The notes under the pieces: model-generated
What the model was told of the DNA's origin: nothing
Databases searched by the model: none
Seen by the model: the letters and a program-made list of their open reading frames with translations, nothing else
Shown: positions 55,973-64,000 of the stretch, piece by piece
Numbering within the stretch: position 1 is the first letter of the stretch
How the letters are laid out: the number at the start of each line of letters is the position of its first letter
Assembly: GCA_021773565.1 (NCBI GenBank)
Contig: JAJFJZ010000026.1
Coordinates: 155,345 to 219,344, forward strand
Reading direction: 5' to 3'
From: Gammaproteobacteria bacterium
GTDB taxonomy: Bacteria; Pseudomonadota; Gammaproteobacteria; Pseudomonadales; Azotimanducaceae
Length of the DNA: 64,000 nucleotides
Translations under genes and position numbers: made by a program

Positions 55973-56861
55973 ATACCGTCCGGGCGTACAACTCTCCGGG
56001 AGTGTTTGTTTTTGATGATTCTTCATAGCTAACGACTTTGTTCATTTGTTCACCCAAGCCTGATATGCCCAGATTTAAGTTATCACCGGGACTTAAATAC
56101 ATCGGGGGCGTCATTCCCATACCCACTCCAGGCGGAGTACCCGTTGCAATGAGATCACCAGGTTTAAGTGTTATAAACTGACTAAGGTTGGATATTATTT
56201 CAGCGACCGAAAATATCATCTTGCCAGTATCGCCTGTTTGGCGGCGGTGCCCGTTGATATTCAGATACAGCGAGAGTTTTTGAGGATCCACCACCTCATC
56301 TCTTGTTACCAGATAAGGACCGATGGGTCCAAAACTGTCACAGGATTTCCCTTTAACCCATTGTCCGCCCTCATCCATCTGAAACGAACGCTCGGACACA
56401 TCATTTACCACGCAATACCCCGCAACATGCGATAAGGCTTCAGTAGTGCTTACATGCGCTGCCACCTTTCCAATCACAACACCTAACTCTACCTCCCAAT
56501 CTGTCTTATACGAATTTCTGGGAATTATGATTGGATCATCAGGCCCACTTACTGAACAGGCTTTCATAAACAATACCGGCTTGTCAGGTATAGGTAACCC
56601 GGTCTCCTCGGCATGATCAATATAGTTTAGCCCTATACAAAAGAATCGATTAACCTCACTCACACAAGCACCCATACGTACGCCATCCGAAACAATGGGT
56701 AGTTCACCTGGGTTACACAAACGCAAAGCATTGAGCTCAGCGTCACCGAGATAATCCGCACTAAGGTCTGGTAATACGACCGAGAGGTCTCGTTTGCGAC
56801 CGTGTGAATCCAAAATACCCGGCTTCTCTTTGCCTTTCTCGCCGTGTCGAAACAACTTCAT
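55959..56861 (-). CDS. fumarylacetoacetate hydrolase family protein
   Basis: A 300-residue FAH-fold protein: FFCIGLNYIDHAEETGLP, DDPIIIPRNSYKTDWEVELGVVIG (metal Glu residues), GYCVVNDVSERSFQ, KGKSCDSFGPIGPYL and GDLIATGTPPGVG. Members hydrolyse or decarboxylate 2-oxo acids and acylpyruvates from ring cleavage. ATG 56861 overlaps the previous gene's stop as ATGA. Confidence 0.92.
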   Translation of the reverse strand: MKLFRHGEKGKEKPGILDSHGRKRDLSVVLPDLSADYLGDAELNALRLCNPGELPIVSDGVRMGACVSEVNRFFCIGLNYIDHAEETGLPIPDKPVLFMKACSVSGPDDPIIIPRNSYKTDWEVELGVVIGKVAAHVSTTEALSHVAGYCVVNDVSERSFQMDEGGQWVKGKSCDSFGPIGPYLVTRDEVVDPQKLSLYLNINGHRRQTGDTGKMIFSVAEIISNLSQFITLKPGDLIATGTPPGVGMGMTPPMYLSPGDNLNLGISGLGEQMNKVVSYEESSKTNTPGELYARTVYDGR

Positions 56862-57754
56862 GCAAGACTCCATGCATCGGGGTTTTCGCAGATTCCGTCA
56901 GAATTCCAACCCAGGTAACCATTTTTGACAACCTGTTTGGATTCTTCCGTAAAAATTGAAAAGTGAACACCGATGTTGTTACTTAAATGCACTACTACAT
57001 TAAGCTTGGAGGGCATGTACACCATGCCCACGAAATTTACTCCAATCAGACACACACCAGACGAGTCACCATCCTGGTACTCACTAATCAACCGAGAAAC
57101 GGCTTTCGCAAGTACTGCCGTTCCATGCAATATAGGGTGCCCAATACCAACGCTTCTCGCAGCTGTGTGGTCACAATGTATCGGATTCCAGATTCGAGCA
57201 CATTCCGAATAGATATTGCCCAGCCCCTCCCGAACCGGAATGCAAAAAGTCGCTTCAACTACGGATGTATCAATTTTTCCCTGCAGAAAAGGAACCGACG
57301 ATGAGGTAGTACCCTCACCCTCCAGCTCCACACCGAGATAAATTATCTCCATATAGGACTCACATAGCTTGTTGTTATTTTGGTCGATTGTCGTAAACCT
57401 AATTACTTCACTTGCACCGGATCGGACCTTAGAAATGCTAACAACTGTTGCAGTGGTAAATAGAGTTTCACCGGATTCAATAGGCCTGAATATTCTGATG
57501 AAGTGTCTGGAGTGGACCCCTCGTGCCATCTCTTGTTTGTCTAACAGTCTGTGTTTCCCGCAGTCTTTAAGCGCGGGCCACTCGACACAGACCGGAAATA
57601 CAGGATGAGCAACTACCAGGGCTCGCTCTCCGCTATCCATGTAATCACTGGAAAAATCCTCGATGGAAGCTGCAAACGCCATAGTCCATCTGCTCGTTAC
57701 TTCATGCCTGATAACATCGCTCGAACATCCGACCATACTCACATTGAGTGTCAT
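56858..57754 (-). CDS. MaoC-like hydratase (double hot-dog)
   Basis: A 298-residue protein with the hydratase pattern NPIHCDHTAARSVGIGHPILHG (catalytic Asp/His region) in its second half and a degenerate first hot-dog half (VHSRHFIRIFRPIESGETL). It likely hydrates an enoyl-CoA. The ATG at 57754 overlaps the Nudix stop (ATGA). Confidence 0.85.
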   Translation of the reverse strand: MTLNVSMVGCSSDVIRHEVTSRWTMAFAASIEDFSSDYMDSGERALVVAHPVFPVCVEWPALKDCGKHRLLDKQEMARGVHSRHFIRIFRPIESGETLFTTATVVSISKVRSGASEVIRFTTIDQNNNKLCESYMEIIYLGVELEGEGTTSSSVPFLQGKIDTSVVEATFCIPVREGLGNIYSECARIWNPIHCDHTAARSVGIGHPILHGTAVLAKAVSRLISEYQDGDSSGVCLIGVNFVGMVYMPSKLNVVVHLSNNIGVHFSIFTEESKQVVKNGYLGWNSDGICENPDAWSLA

Positions 57755-58341
57755 GATGTGGCACACCATATCCGACCCGAAGCCGAGTCACATTTTTTAT
57801 CTCTGACCGGATAATTATGGTGACAGTTATCACGAAAAAAATTTATCAACGTGTCTTTTACAACAACAAACGCAAGACTTTTCCAAGGTAATTCGTGTTC
57901 GCTGAACAGTCGGACATCACTGCATTCCATTCCTGGAGAATAGCCAGTCCGTGCAAATTCCGCCCGATAATAAAAGTACACTTGCGCGATATCCGGAACG
58001 TCATAAATGGTGTAAAGACCCAATACATTTACTACTGCGCAAGCTTCTTCTAGACATTCTCTTTTTGCCCCCTCGACAAGAGTTTCGTTTACTTCAACAA
58101 ACCCCCCTGGAAGTGTCCAAAGATTTCTTCGTGGACTAATGGACCTTCTGCACAAAAGAACTTTATTGTCCTGACTAACCAAACAACCCGCCACCATTTT
58201 CGGATTAACATAATGTACCTCACCACAAACACTACAAACATGTCGCTTTCTAGTATCACCGAATGGAACTGTCAGACTCACCCTGTTGCCGCACTCAGTA
58301 CAGAACTTCACACTAACCTCAGAGCTGTGTGATTTTTCCAA
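57751..58341 (-). CDS. Nudix hydrolase with zinc ribbon
   Basis: A 196-residue Nudix protein. CTECG and CSVCG form a zinc ribbon in the first 45 residues; the Nudix box GGFVEVNETLVEGAKRECLE continues to EEACAVV and has all required Glu residues. Similar zinc-ribbon Nudix enzymes hydrolyse NADH or CoA-type dinucleotides. Overlap with the MaoC-like gene implies co-transcription. Confidence 0.9.
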   Translation of the reverse strand: MEKSHSSEVSVKFCTECGNRVSLTVPFGDTRKRHVCSVCGEVHYVNPKMVAGCLVSQDNKVLLCRRSISPRRNLWTLPGGFVEVNETLVEGAKRECLEEACAVVNVLGLYTIYDVPDIAQVYFYYRAEFARTGYSPGMECSDVRLFSEHELPWKSLAFVVVKDTLINFFRDNCHHNYPVRDKKCDSASGRIWCATS

Positions 58342-58379
58342 ATCAGCATTAACAGTTGCATGTATTTACACACCCTTTT

Positions 58380-59477
58380 TTAATCAGAAATAATTTCTAA
58401 ATGAAGGTTTTTACTTTCAAAACCCGCCCGCAGACAGTCAACATCCATTGGATGAAAAACGGTTTTTCTCTTCAGATATCGGTCAAAATGAAAAACGGCG
58501 GTGGCCATAGCGCACAATTGCGTATGTTTCGGGTCAGCAAGAACGGAAATCTGCTGCATATCGTTCAACAAATCAAGTCGGTCTTGCTCCAGAGATTTCT
58601 GCCCAGGTTGCGAGAACATACTGGCAAGTCGAACATGATTTTCTTCTACAGCATCTCCAAAATGCACATGTCCTGCGTTTTCAACAATTACCAACATTTT
58701 TGGCAACAACAGACGTTCATAAAGCCGTTTAACATCTGCTATTCGGGCAAGCGCGTCAGCTCTACCTGATAGCACCAAAACCGGTGCCGGTCTCATAATG
58801 GGGAGTAGTTCACTCAATCTGCGAAAACTGAAGATATTCTCAAGATACGGATTACATTCTCCCCACGCAGGATTAATAGCCATCGCAGTGGTCACGCGTG
58901 AATCAGCATTGAGCGCAGCCAGGGCAGTCCAGCCACCAAAACTAATGCCCGCTAAACCTATCTCATGGGTATTTACCATAGAAAAAATGGTGTGCTGCCC
59001 CTCCACCACGGCATCTATGATCGATGAAATATCGTTCGGCCGATCCTCCATCGATTGCTCGGCATCGGATTCCACGTTACCAGCATCGGAACTTACATCG
59101 AACTGATCGTGAATAGTATTACCGGAATGATCAACACCGACTACAACATACCCATGGCTCGCAAGGTGCGTGCACAGGTAACTGGCGCTGCGTCGATGGC
59201 TGTAGCCGCCATGGGAATAGATTATCATTGGAAACTTTTTATCTATCGGTGTTACGTTTCGTACCGCGCTTTGGGAACTCTTAGAACTGTGCTCTCCTCT
59301 AACTATAAAATATCGGTCCTGTAAGTTGCCTTCCATATCCTGGTTACGGTATTTTTCAGTGGCCGGATACCAGAGTTCCAGCCTGAGTTTTCTGGAAACA
59401 TTAAGGTCAGCCGTCTGGACACCAACCGTAAAGCTTCCCCGTAAAAATGGGGCATCAGTAATCACACGCCATTCCAT
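58380..59477 (-). CDS. alpha/beta hydrolase
   Basis: A 365-residue hydrolase of the dienelactone/platelet-activating-factor-hydrolase kind: LRLELWYPATEKYRNQDM, FPMIIYSHGGYSHRRSASYL (oxyanion), nucleophile Ser in GLAGISFGGW, PVLVLSGRADALARI (acid) and NAGHVHFGD (His). No signal peptide. It may cleave an ester or lactone intermediate. Confidence 0.85.
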   Translation of the reverse strand: MEWRVITDAPFLRGSFTVGVQTADLNVSRKLRLELWYPATEKYRNQDMEGNLQDRYFIVRGEHSSKSSQSAVRNVTPIDKKFPMIIYSHGGYSHRRSASYLCTHLASHGYVVVGVDHSGNTIHDQFDVSSDAGNVESDAEQSMEDRPNDISSIIDAVVEGQHTIFSMVNTHEIGLAGISFGGWTALAALNADSRVTTAMAINPAWGECNPYLENIFSFRRLSELLPIMRPAPVLVLSGRADALARIADVKRLYERLLLPKMLVIVENAGHVHFGDAVEENHVRLASMFSQPGQKSLEQDRLDLLNDMQQISVLADPKHTQLCAMATAVFHFDRYLKRKTVFHPMDVDCLRAGFESKNLHLEIISD

Positions 59478-59545
59478 TTTCTACGGGTAAAGCTGTCCAT
59501 GATAAGCATGCAATCTGCTTACTTCTATACCAGCAGCAATAGTTG

Positions 59546-61936
59546 CTATCCACCAAACCGGTGCTCAATTTCCAACCCAAAGCGTTGTGGTTCACCCCAA
59601 TATTTGGTGACGGTGAATAAGGGCTGAGCTCCTCCAGAGAGATCCAGAGCATCCAGAAAGTATTTTTTGTCCATAAGGTTTTTGCCCCAGATGGCAAACG
59701 TAGTCCTGTTGTTTGGCAACGACCAGACCAGGCGGGCATCCAACAGCCCAAAGCCTGACTGCTTAGACACCGTAAGGTTTTCAAGCGTATTGTACTGACG
59801 ACCCCGGAAGGACCATCCCACATGGCCTTCCACTTTGCCACCTTGTCGGGTAGCGGTTTCATAATTGAGACTCACACTGTAGTTGTAAGGAGAGTTCATA
59901 AGCGCTTCCGTATCGGAGAGGTCTCTTTCTTCAATTATAGGATTGAAATCAGGTGCAGGACCTACCAATACATCTTCTACAATGAATTTGTCATATTCAC
60001 CGTCCACCCAACCAAATGAAGCGCTAAGCTCCCAGCCATTCCCCAGCAAAGCCTGCAGTTCTCCTTCAATGCCATAGAGTTTGACATTCTGCGCATTGAG
60101 TATTTCTCCCGCCGGGCGACCATTAACAATTCTGGTTACTGTTAGTTGCTGGTTTTTGTAGGCATTATAATAGCTGCTGAAATTGGAAATCACCCTACCG
60201 CCCAACCAGCTTGATTTTAAACCTATCTCTACATTATCCGATGTTTCAGGTGCATAGGCCTTCATTCTTACATTGTTATTGAACCCGCCGCTTGAGTAGC
60301 CCTTACTGAGACTCCCATACAGCATTACGTTGTCCCGGGCGTGATAGCTGAGTATGATTCGCGGGGTTGTTTTGCTGAACTTTTCAGACACCTCGCAGTA
60401 GATTCCAGAGCGCGCCGGAGTACCGTCCGGACAGGCAGGAGTTTGTAGTCCACCATCCGGTCTGGTCTGGCCCCGGATAAACTCTCGATCATCTTCCGTG
60501 TAGCGCATACCCATCGTAACAGTGAATTTGTCAGTAAGCGCATAGTTACCTTCAAAAAACACAGCACTAGACCTGTTGTTAACTATGACTTCACGACTGC
60601 TACTTAAGCCCTGGGTAAACAATGCAATGTCCCCAAATGTGTCGAACCTGGGACTAAAAGGAAAAGGAACCGAGAAAAAAGGCCAGTCCTCTGGAGATGG
60701 AGCGGTCACGTCCCTGAAGAAATAGAGGTTACTTTTCTCGTTTGAGTCTTCCTCAAAAAAGTACACCCCAAACACCCATTCCAGCTTATCATTGAAACTC
60801 ACGCCACTTAGTCTGAACTCCTGCGACCACTGCTCATAATCAGACGGCACCGTTTGTATTGATTCAAGATACGAAGGTGTACCAATGCTATCCGACCCTA
60901 TCCCCCAGGAAGTATTCGCCAGTCTGGATTGCCGCCATCCTGTTACTGAGGTCAACTGCACCGAATCCGTTTGCCAGTTCCAGGTAAGGTACACCCCATC
61001 AACACTGATTTTGGTTCTGTCGGGATCATTATCGCTGGATTCAAATTTGTCTGTAGCGTTACAGGTGTCTCTAATCTCGTCATAAACCCCAAATATGTAA
61101 GCGGAGTATGGAAGGCCGCCAACCGACGCTGTTTCTGCGCCGTTATCAGGTCCGGTCCACTCACATTGCCCCAGAGAAGGACGGGTTTTTCCATCCTGAA
61201 ATTCGTACGACAATAAGGCATCAAAAGTTTCGGTTGGCGTCCACAGCAATGAAGCCCTTATGCTAGTCAGATCTTTGTCATTCCAGCGCTTACTGGTTGC
61301 GGTATTGTTCACGTAACCATTTGCACTGGACGATTGCATACTCAAGCGAACTGCAAGATCTTGATGTACAGGTAGATTTACCATACCGCTAAATGACCGC
61401 TGCCCGTCGTTACCTAAACCACCCTTTAAAGAAGCTTCAAAGTCTGATTGAGGTTTTTGGTTAACCACATGAACCAATCCAGCCGTTGTATTTCTTCCAA
61501 AAAGTGTTCCCTGAGGACCTCGCAGTACCTCCACCCTTTCAACATCAAAAAAGTCAAAAATTGAACCCGAGGGCCGGCCAAGGTAAAATTCATCGACGTA
61601 AACACCTACTTTAGGGTCCTGAGTGGCGCCAAAATTAGCTTGACCCACACCCCTTAAGAATATAGTTGCGTTATTCTTGGAAATCCCGCTTGTATCCACA
61701 AGCAAATTTGGCGTAATACGTGTCAGGTCCGACATGTTGGTCACTCCTCGGCTTATTAACTGCGTGCCGGAGTGAGCCGTTATCGGTATGGGTACAGACT
61801 GAATATTTTCTTCAAGTTTACGAGCAGTTACAACAACTTCCTCCAGCACCAAGTCTTTTGCCGCACCTGCAGCGGAAATGTACGGGGCACCTGTTAAACA
61901 TAACAGCGTGGTAAGAAGTAATTTTTTAATATTCAT
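59546..61936 (-). CDS. TonB-dependent receptor
   Basis: A 796-residue outer-membrane receptor. Signal peptide LLLTTLLCLTGAPYISAAGA, TonB-box region LVLEEVVVTARKLEENIQSV, plug domain (IFLRGVGQANFGATQDPKVG, VEVLRGPQGTLFGRNTTAGLV) and a barrel ending RFGLEIEHRFGG. The plug sequence resembles the FyuA-like/ferric or organic-solute receptors. Being inside a degradation cluster, it probably imports the pathway substrate, not iron. Confidence 0.93.
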   Translation of the reverse strand: MNIKKLLLTTLLCLTGAPYISAAGAAKDLVLEEVVVTARKLEENIQSVPIPITAHSGTQLISRGVTNMSDLTRITPNLLVDTSGISKNNATIFLRGVGQANFGATQDPKVGVYVDEFYLGRPSGSIFDFFDVERVEVLRGPQGTLFGRNTTAGLVHVVNQKPQSDFEASLKGGLGNDGQRSFSGMVNLPVHQDLAVRLSMQSSSANGYVNNTATSKRWNDKDLTSIRASLLWTPTETFDALLSYEFQDGKTRPSLGQCEWTGPDNGAETASVGGLPYSAYIFGVYDEIRDTCNATDKFESSDNDPDRTKISVDGVYLTWNWQTDSVQLTSVTGWRQSRLANTSWGIGSDSIGTPSYLESIQTVPSDYEQWSQEFRLSGVSFNDKLEWVFGVYFFEEDSNEKSNLYFFRDVTAPSPEDWPFFSVPFPFSPRFDTFGDIALFTQGLSSSREVIVNNRSSAVFFEGNYALTDKFTVTMGMRYTEDDREFIRGQTRPDGGLQTPACPDGTPARSGIYCEVSEKFSKTTPRIILSYHARDNVMLYGSLSKGYSSGGFNNNVRMKAYAPETSDNVEIGLKSSWLGGRVISNFSSYYNAYKNQQLTVTRIVNGRPAGEILNAQNVKLYGIEGELQALLGNGWELSASFGWVDGEYDKFIVEDVLVGPAPDFNPIIEERDLSDTEALMNSPYNYSVSLNYETATRQGGKVEGHVGWSFRGRQYNTLENLTVSKQSGFGLLDARLVWSLPNNRTTFAIWGKNLMDKKYFLDALDLSGGAQPLFTVTKYWGEPQRFGLEIEHRFGG

Positions 61937-61962
61937 TGTCGCATTCTCCTAGCGGCTTTAGT

Positions 61963-61974
61963 AAGTACGTACTT
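61963..61974. promoter_or_regulatory. 12-bp palindrome upstream of the receptor
   Basis: AAGTACGTACTT is a perfect palindrome about 27 bases upstream of the receptor ATG, a usual position for a TetR-type operator. No regulator gene is within the window. Confidence 0.4.
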
Positions 61975-62034
61975 CCGGAAACGTTATAGCCAAAACATTT
62001 AGCCATGGCTTAAGTGTTAAGGCTTTCGTCCCTT

Positions 62035-62535
62035 TTAGAAATCGTTGTAATAGGAACCCATCGCCAGAACCAGATTGTTAGGGTCCTGGAAATAGAAAAT
62101 TTTCCTACATTCGCCCTCGTCTTGTATACCGGTGCACTCTACGTTTTTGGAAACAAGCAAAGCACGATATTCCGAGAGTTTTTCAGCGGGGACATCAAAA
62201 CAAATATGGTTCAGAGAACCGACAGCACTCCGGCCTGATCCACCATCAAACAGGTCTGATCGAGCGATACCCGGCTGGTCTTCAGGAAGCTGCGCATTGA
62301 ATAGGCCATTCGAGTCAGTTACGGTATCAAAGGACAACCAGGCCAACACATCTATTCCATTTCCCACTTCCAAGAAGAAATGATGGCTGTTTCCACCTCT
62401 GACATCGCACACAAGCTTCATACCCAATATTTCAGAGTAAAACTTCACTGTATCATTCATGTCTCTGGCCATGATGGCAAAATGGTTGACGCCCCTGAAT
62501 TCGAAACAATTGTTTTCCATACATGTCATAGCCAT
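62035..62535 (-). CDS. VOC (glyoxalase/dioxygenase-fold) protein A
   Basis: A 166-residue protein with two beta-alpha-beta-beta-beta units: VNHFAIMARDMNDTVKFY and LNHICFDVPAEKLSEYR. Both first-strand histidines are present, but the C-terminal metal Glu is replaced (DPNNLVLAMG). The neighbouring VOC protein has the opposite loss. Function unknown; isomerase, hydratase or dioxygenase activity possible. Confidence 0.88.
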   Translation of the reverse strand: MAMTCMENNCFEFRGVNHFAIMARDMNDTVKFYSEILGMKLVCDVRGGNSHHFFLEVGNGIDVLAWLSFDTVTDSNGLFNAQLPEDQPGIARSDLFDGGSGRSAVGSLNHICFDVPAEKLSEYRALLVSKNVECTGIQDEGECRKIFYFQDPNNLVLAMGSYYNDF

Positions 62536-62547
62536 TGATATTCTTTC

Positions 62548-63102
62548 CTAGTCACGCGCCAGCGTGTCGTATGTTTCGACATCGGCTTTTGGCTGGTATT
62601 CAAGATCCCCGTCCATATAGGCTCTGGTATTAGCTCCAAACTCGATGTTGATACCGTCCGGGTCTTTGAAGTAGAAGGAAGAGTGAAAGGTCATGTCATT
62701 GCGCATAAGTGTTACGTCTATGTCCAGGTTTTTCAGCTTCTTCCGATAGTTTTCCAACTCAATAAGCGGCAGGTCATAGCAGATATGTATCAATGCTGCT
62801 GTGGGCTGGATTAACAGGTTAGCAAGTTCTTCGTCCAGGTAGTTGGAAGTAGCGATGCCAGGTGCCACTTCTCCATCGGGAAACCAGATTAGTTCGAGAC
62901 GATCTACTCCGTTTCCAAAATCGATCAGACAACGTTTGCTGCCGTCATCCTCCTGGGTTTGATGAATGAGTTTCATCCCCAGCAGGTTGGTGTAGAAATC
63001 AACGCTTTTTTTGATACTTCCACAAACAAGCGCGATCTTATTGAAGCCTCGTAACTCGAATATTTCGTTGACGTGATCCAACGTTACCGGTTTGCGATTC
63101 AT
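62548..63102 (-). CDS. VOC (glyoxalase/dioxygenase-fold) protein B
   Basis: A 184-residue VOC protein, with FNKIALVCGSIKKSVDFY (Lys replaces the first-strand His) and LIHICYDLPLIELENYRK, DPDGINIEFGANT (metal Glu present). It has a C-terminal extension. The start overlaps the end of the dienelactone hydrolase gene (ATGA at 63099). Confidence 0.88.
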   Translation of the reverse strand: MNRKPVTLDHVNEIFELRGFNKIALVCGSIKKSVDFYTNLLGMKLIHQTQEDDGSKRCLIDFGNGVDRLELIWFPDGEVAPGIATSNYLDEELANLLIQPTAALIHICYDLPLIELENYRKKLKNLDIDVTLMRNDMTFHSSFYFKDPDGINIEFGANTRAYMDGDLEYQPKADVETYDTLARD

Positions 63103-63824
63103 TGCGCAACGAGGTTCCTATGCAAGAAGTCAAGGAGCTTTTCAAAGGAATCTTCTGCAGCATCTTTATCGAAGGAAGGTCTCTCATCGCAACAAAATCC
63201 ATGTTGCGCGTTTTTGTAAGTGTCAATTGAAAAGTTTTTGTTGTTATTGGTTAGTTCCTGTTTAACAGCCGCTACTTCTTCAGCTGGTATGTATTCATCC
63301 TTCTCTCCAAAAAATAATGCAAGCGGACAATTCACAGAGCGTGCTTTGGGGAGCAGTGAACCAATACCTCCTCCGTAGAAAACGGCACACGCAGAGATAT
63401 CTACCGGTAATTCTGCCGCCGATAGAAAACTTAGCCGCCCACCCATGCAAAAACCCATTACACCAATCGTTGAACCCGCACCCGATGCTGCACCGGAACT
63501 TTTGATAAAACTGATAACGCTTTTTATGTCCTCAATAAACTCTGCGTCATCAAGGGTATCCATAAAGGCTATGGCTTTTTCCACGTCATCGTAGCTGGCG
63601 ACGGAATCAGGTCCTAGCCGGTAATAGAGATCGGGTGATATTACAACAAAGCCCTCCATCGCTAATTTGTCCACAACATTCCTGATATGGTTTACCAAGC
63701 CGAAAGCCTCCATCAACAAAATCACATGGGGGTAGTTTTCGTCCTGCTCAGGGCGCGCCATGTAAGCGCGCATTCCACTCTCAGCATTAACTTCAACTCG
63801 AACCATCTTGCTTTGTATGTTCAC
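63099..63824 (-). CDS. dienelactone hydrolase family protein
   Basis: A 241-residue DLH: VILLMEAFGLVNHIRNVVDKLA, nucleophile Cys in GVMGFCMGGRLSFLSA, acid in LFFGEKDEYIPAEEV and His in AQHGFCCDERPSF. The nucleophile is Cys as in carboxymethylenebutenolidase. It would open a lactone formed by oxidation. Confidence 0.92.
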   Translation of the reverse strand: MNIQSKMVRVEVNAESGMRAYMARPEQDENYPHVILLMEAFGLVNHIRNVVDKLAMEGFVVISPDLYYRLGPDSVASYDDVEKAIAFMDTLDDAEFIEDIKSVISFIKSSGAASGAGSTIGVMGFCMGGRLSFLSAAELPVDISACAVFYGGGIGSLLPKARSVNCPLALFFGEKDEYIPAEEVAAVKQELTNNNKNFSIDTYKNAQHGFCCDERPSFDKDAAEDSFEKLLDFLHRNLVAQ

Positions 63825-63861
63825 AATTTTCTCCCGGCAGGAAACATATTATTTCGGTTAA

Positions 63862-64000
63862 TCACCATTGAGGAATGACTTCGTTAGCAAACAGTTCTAT
63901 GCTGTTGAACAGTTTGTCGTCTGAAATTCCACCAATATCGCTGTACACCCACCACAAATCGCACCCGCCAATTTCCTTATCCATCTCTTTGGACAATCTG
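63862..64000 (-). CDS. luciferase-like flavin monooxygenase, C-terminus only
   Basis: The frame enters from the right edge and ends at 63862. The last 45 residues include DDKLFNSIELFANEVIPQW, the typical end of LLM-class flavin-dependent oxidoreductases. The rest is outside. It is the likely oxygenase served by the flavin reductase at 54143. Confidence 0.65.
   Translation of the reverse strand, partial: RLSKEMDKEIGGCDLWWVYSDIGGISDDKLFNSIELFANEVIPQW

Noticed and set aside
59546..61936. Siderophore receptor
   Set aside because: No siderophore or Fur-box context; neighbours are catabolic enzymes.

Overview
The window reads as chromosome of a Gammaproteobacterium, probably marine. The signs are an EpmC-type EF-P hydroxylase beside TusA, a Na+-translocating decarboxylase, a long TonB-dependent receptor, a complete SUF operon with an IscR-type operator, and AlaA. 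Genes are tightly packed, with many ATGA/GTGA overlaps. This placement is inference from gene content; I cannot name the genus.

Layout. 1-14.5 kb holds housekeeping and metabolic genes: ApbE (cut by the left edge), a histidine phosphatase, an MFS carrier, a split spermidine-synthase-like pair, an acyl-CoA ligase, a PilZ-like protein, a gamma-glutamyltransferase homologue, alaA, an rRNA-methyltransferase-like protein, an ATP-NAD-kinase-like protein, an FAD oxidoreductase, epmC and tusA. 14.56-27.83 kb is a co-directional run of twelve genes that matches no named machine I know: TPR proteins, four lipoproteins or exported proteins, a five-PEGA/SUMF1 membrane protein, a MotA/TolQ/ExbB channel, an actin-fold-like protein and two VWA paralogues. 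The VWA proteins have an N-terminal segment resembling the ExbD/TolR/MotB proton-path helix. I consider this the best candidate for an undescribed system.

28.6-34.8 kb is sufB-C-D-S-A-T-E behind a 25-bp site matching the IscR type-1 consensus at 23 positions. 34.8-36.2 kb is a TIGR04282/TIGR04283 pair, 36.3-41.9 kb an Opp/Dpp peptide ABC transporter, then pyruvate kinase and oadGAB.

47.56 kb is tRNA-Arg(ACG), which starts an accessory region to about 55.1 kb. It holds a DnaA box beside three 22-bp-phased palindromes and an HTH protein (a likely cryptic plasmid-type origin), a coiled-coil gene containing two 10-bp-periodic CCGG arrays, DUF2958 and RadC-like genes, a two-gene CBASS cassette (patatin effector plus CD-NTase) between 18-bp direct repeats, a tRNA-3'-end-like scar, and two decayed insertion-sequence remnants.

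54.1-64.0 kb is a minus-strand catabolic cluster: flavin reductase, SDR, FAH-family hydrolase, MaoC-like hydratase, Nudix, two alpha/beta hydrolases, TonB-dependent receptor, two VOC proteins, and the C-terminus of a luciferase-like flavin monooxygenase at the right edge. It looks like uptake and oxidative breakdown of an unidentified organic compound.
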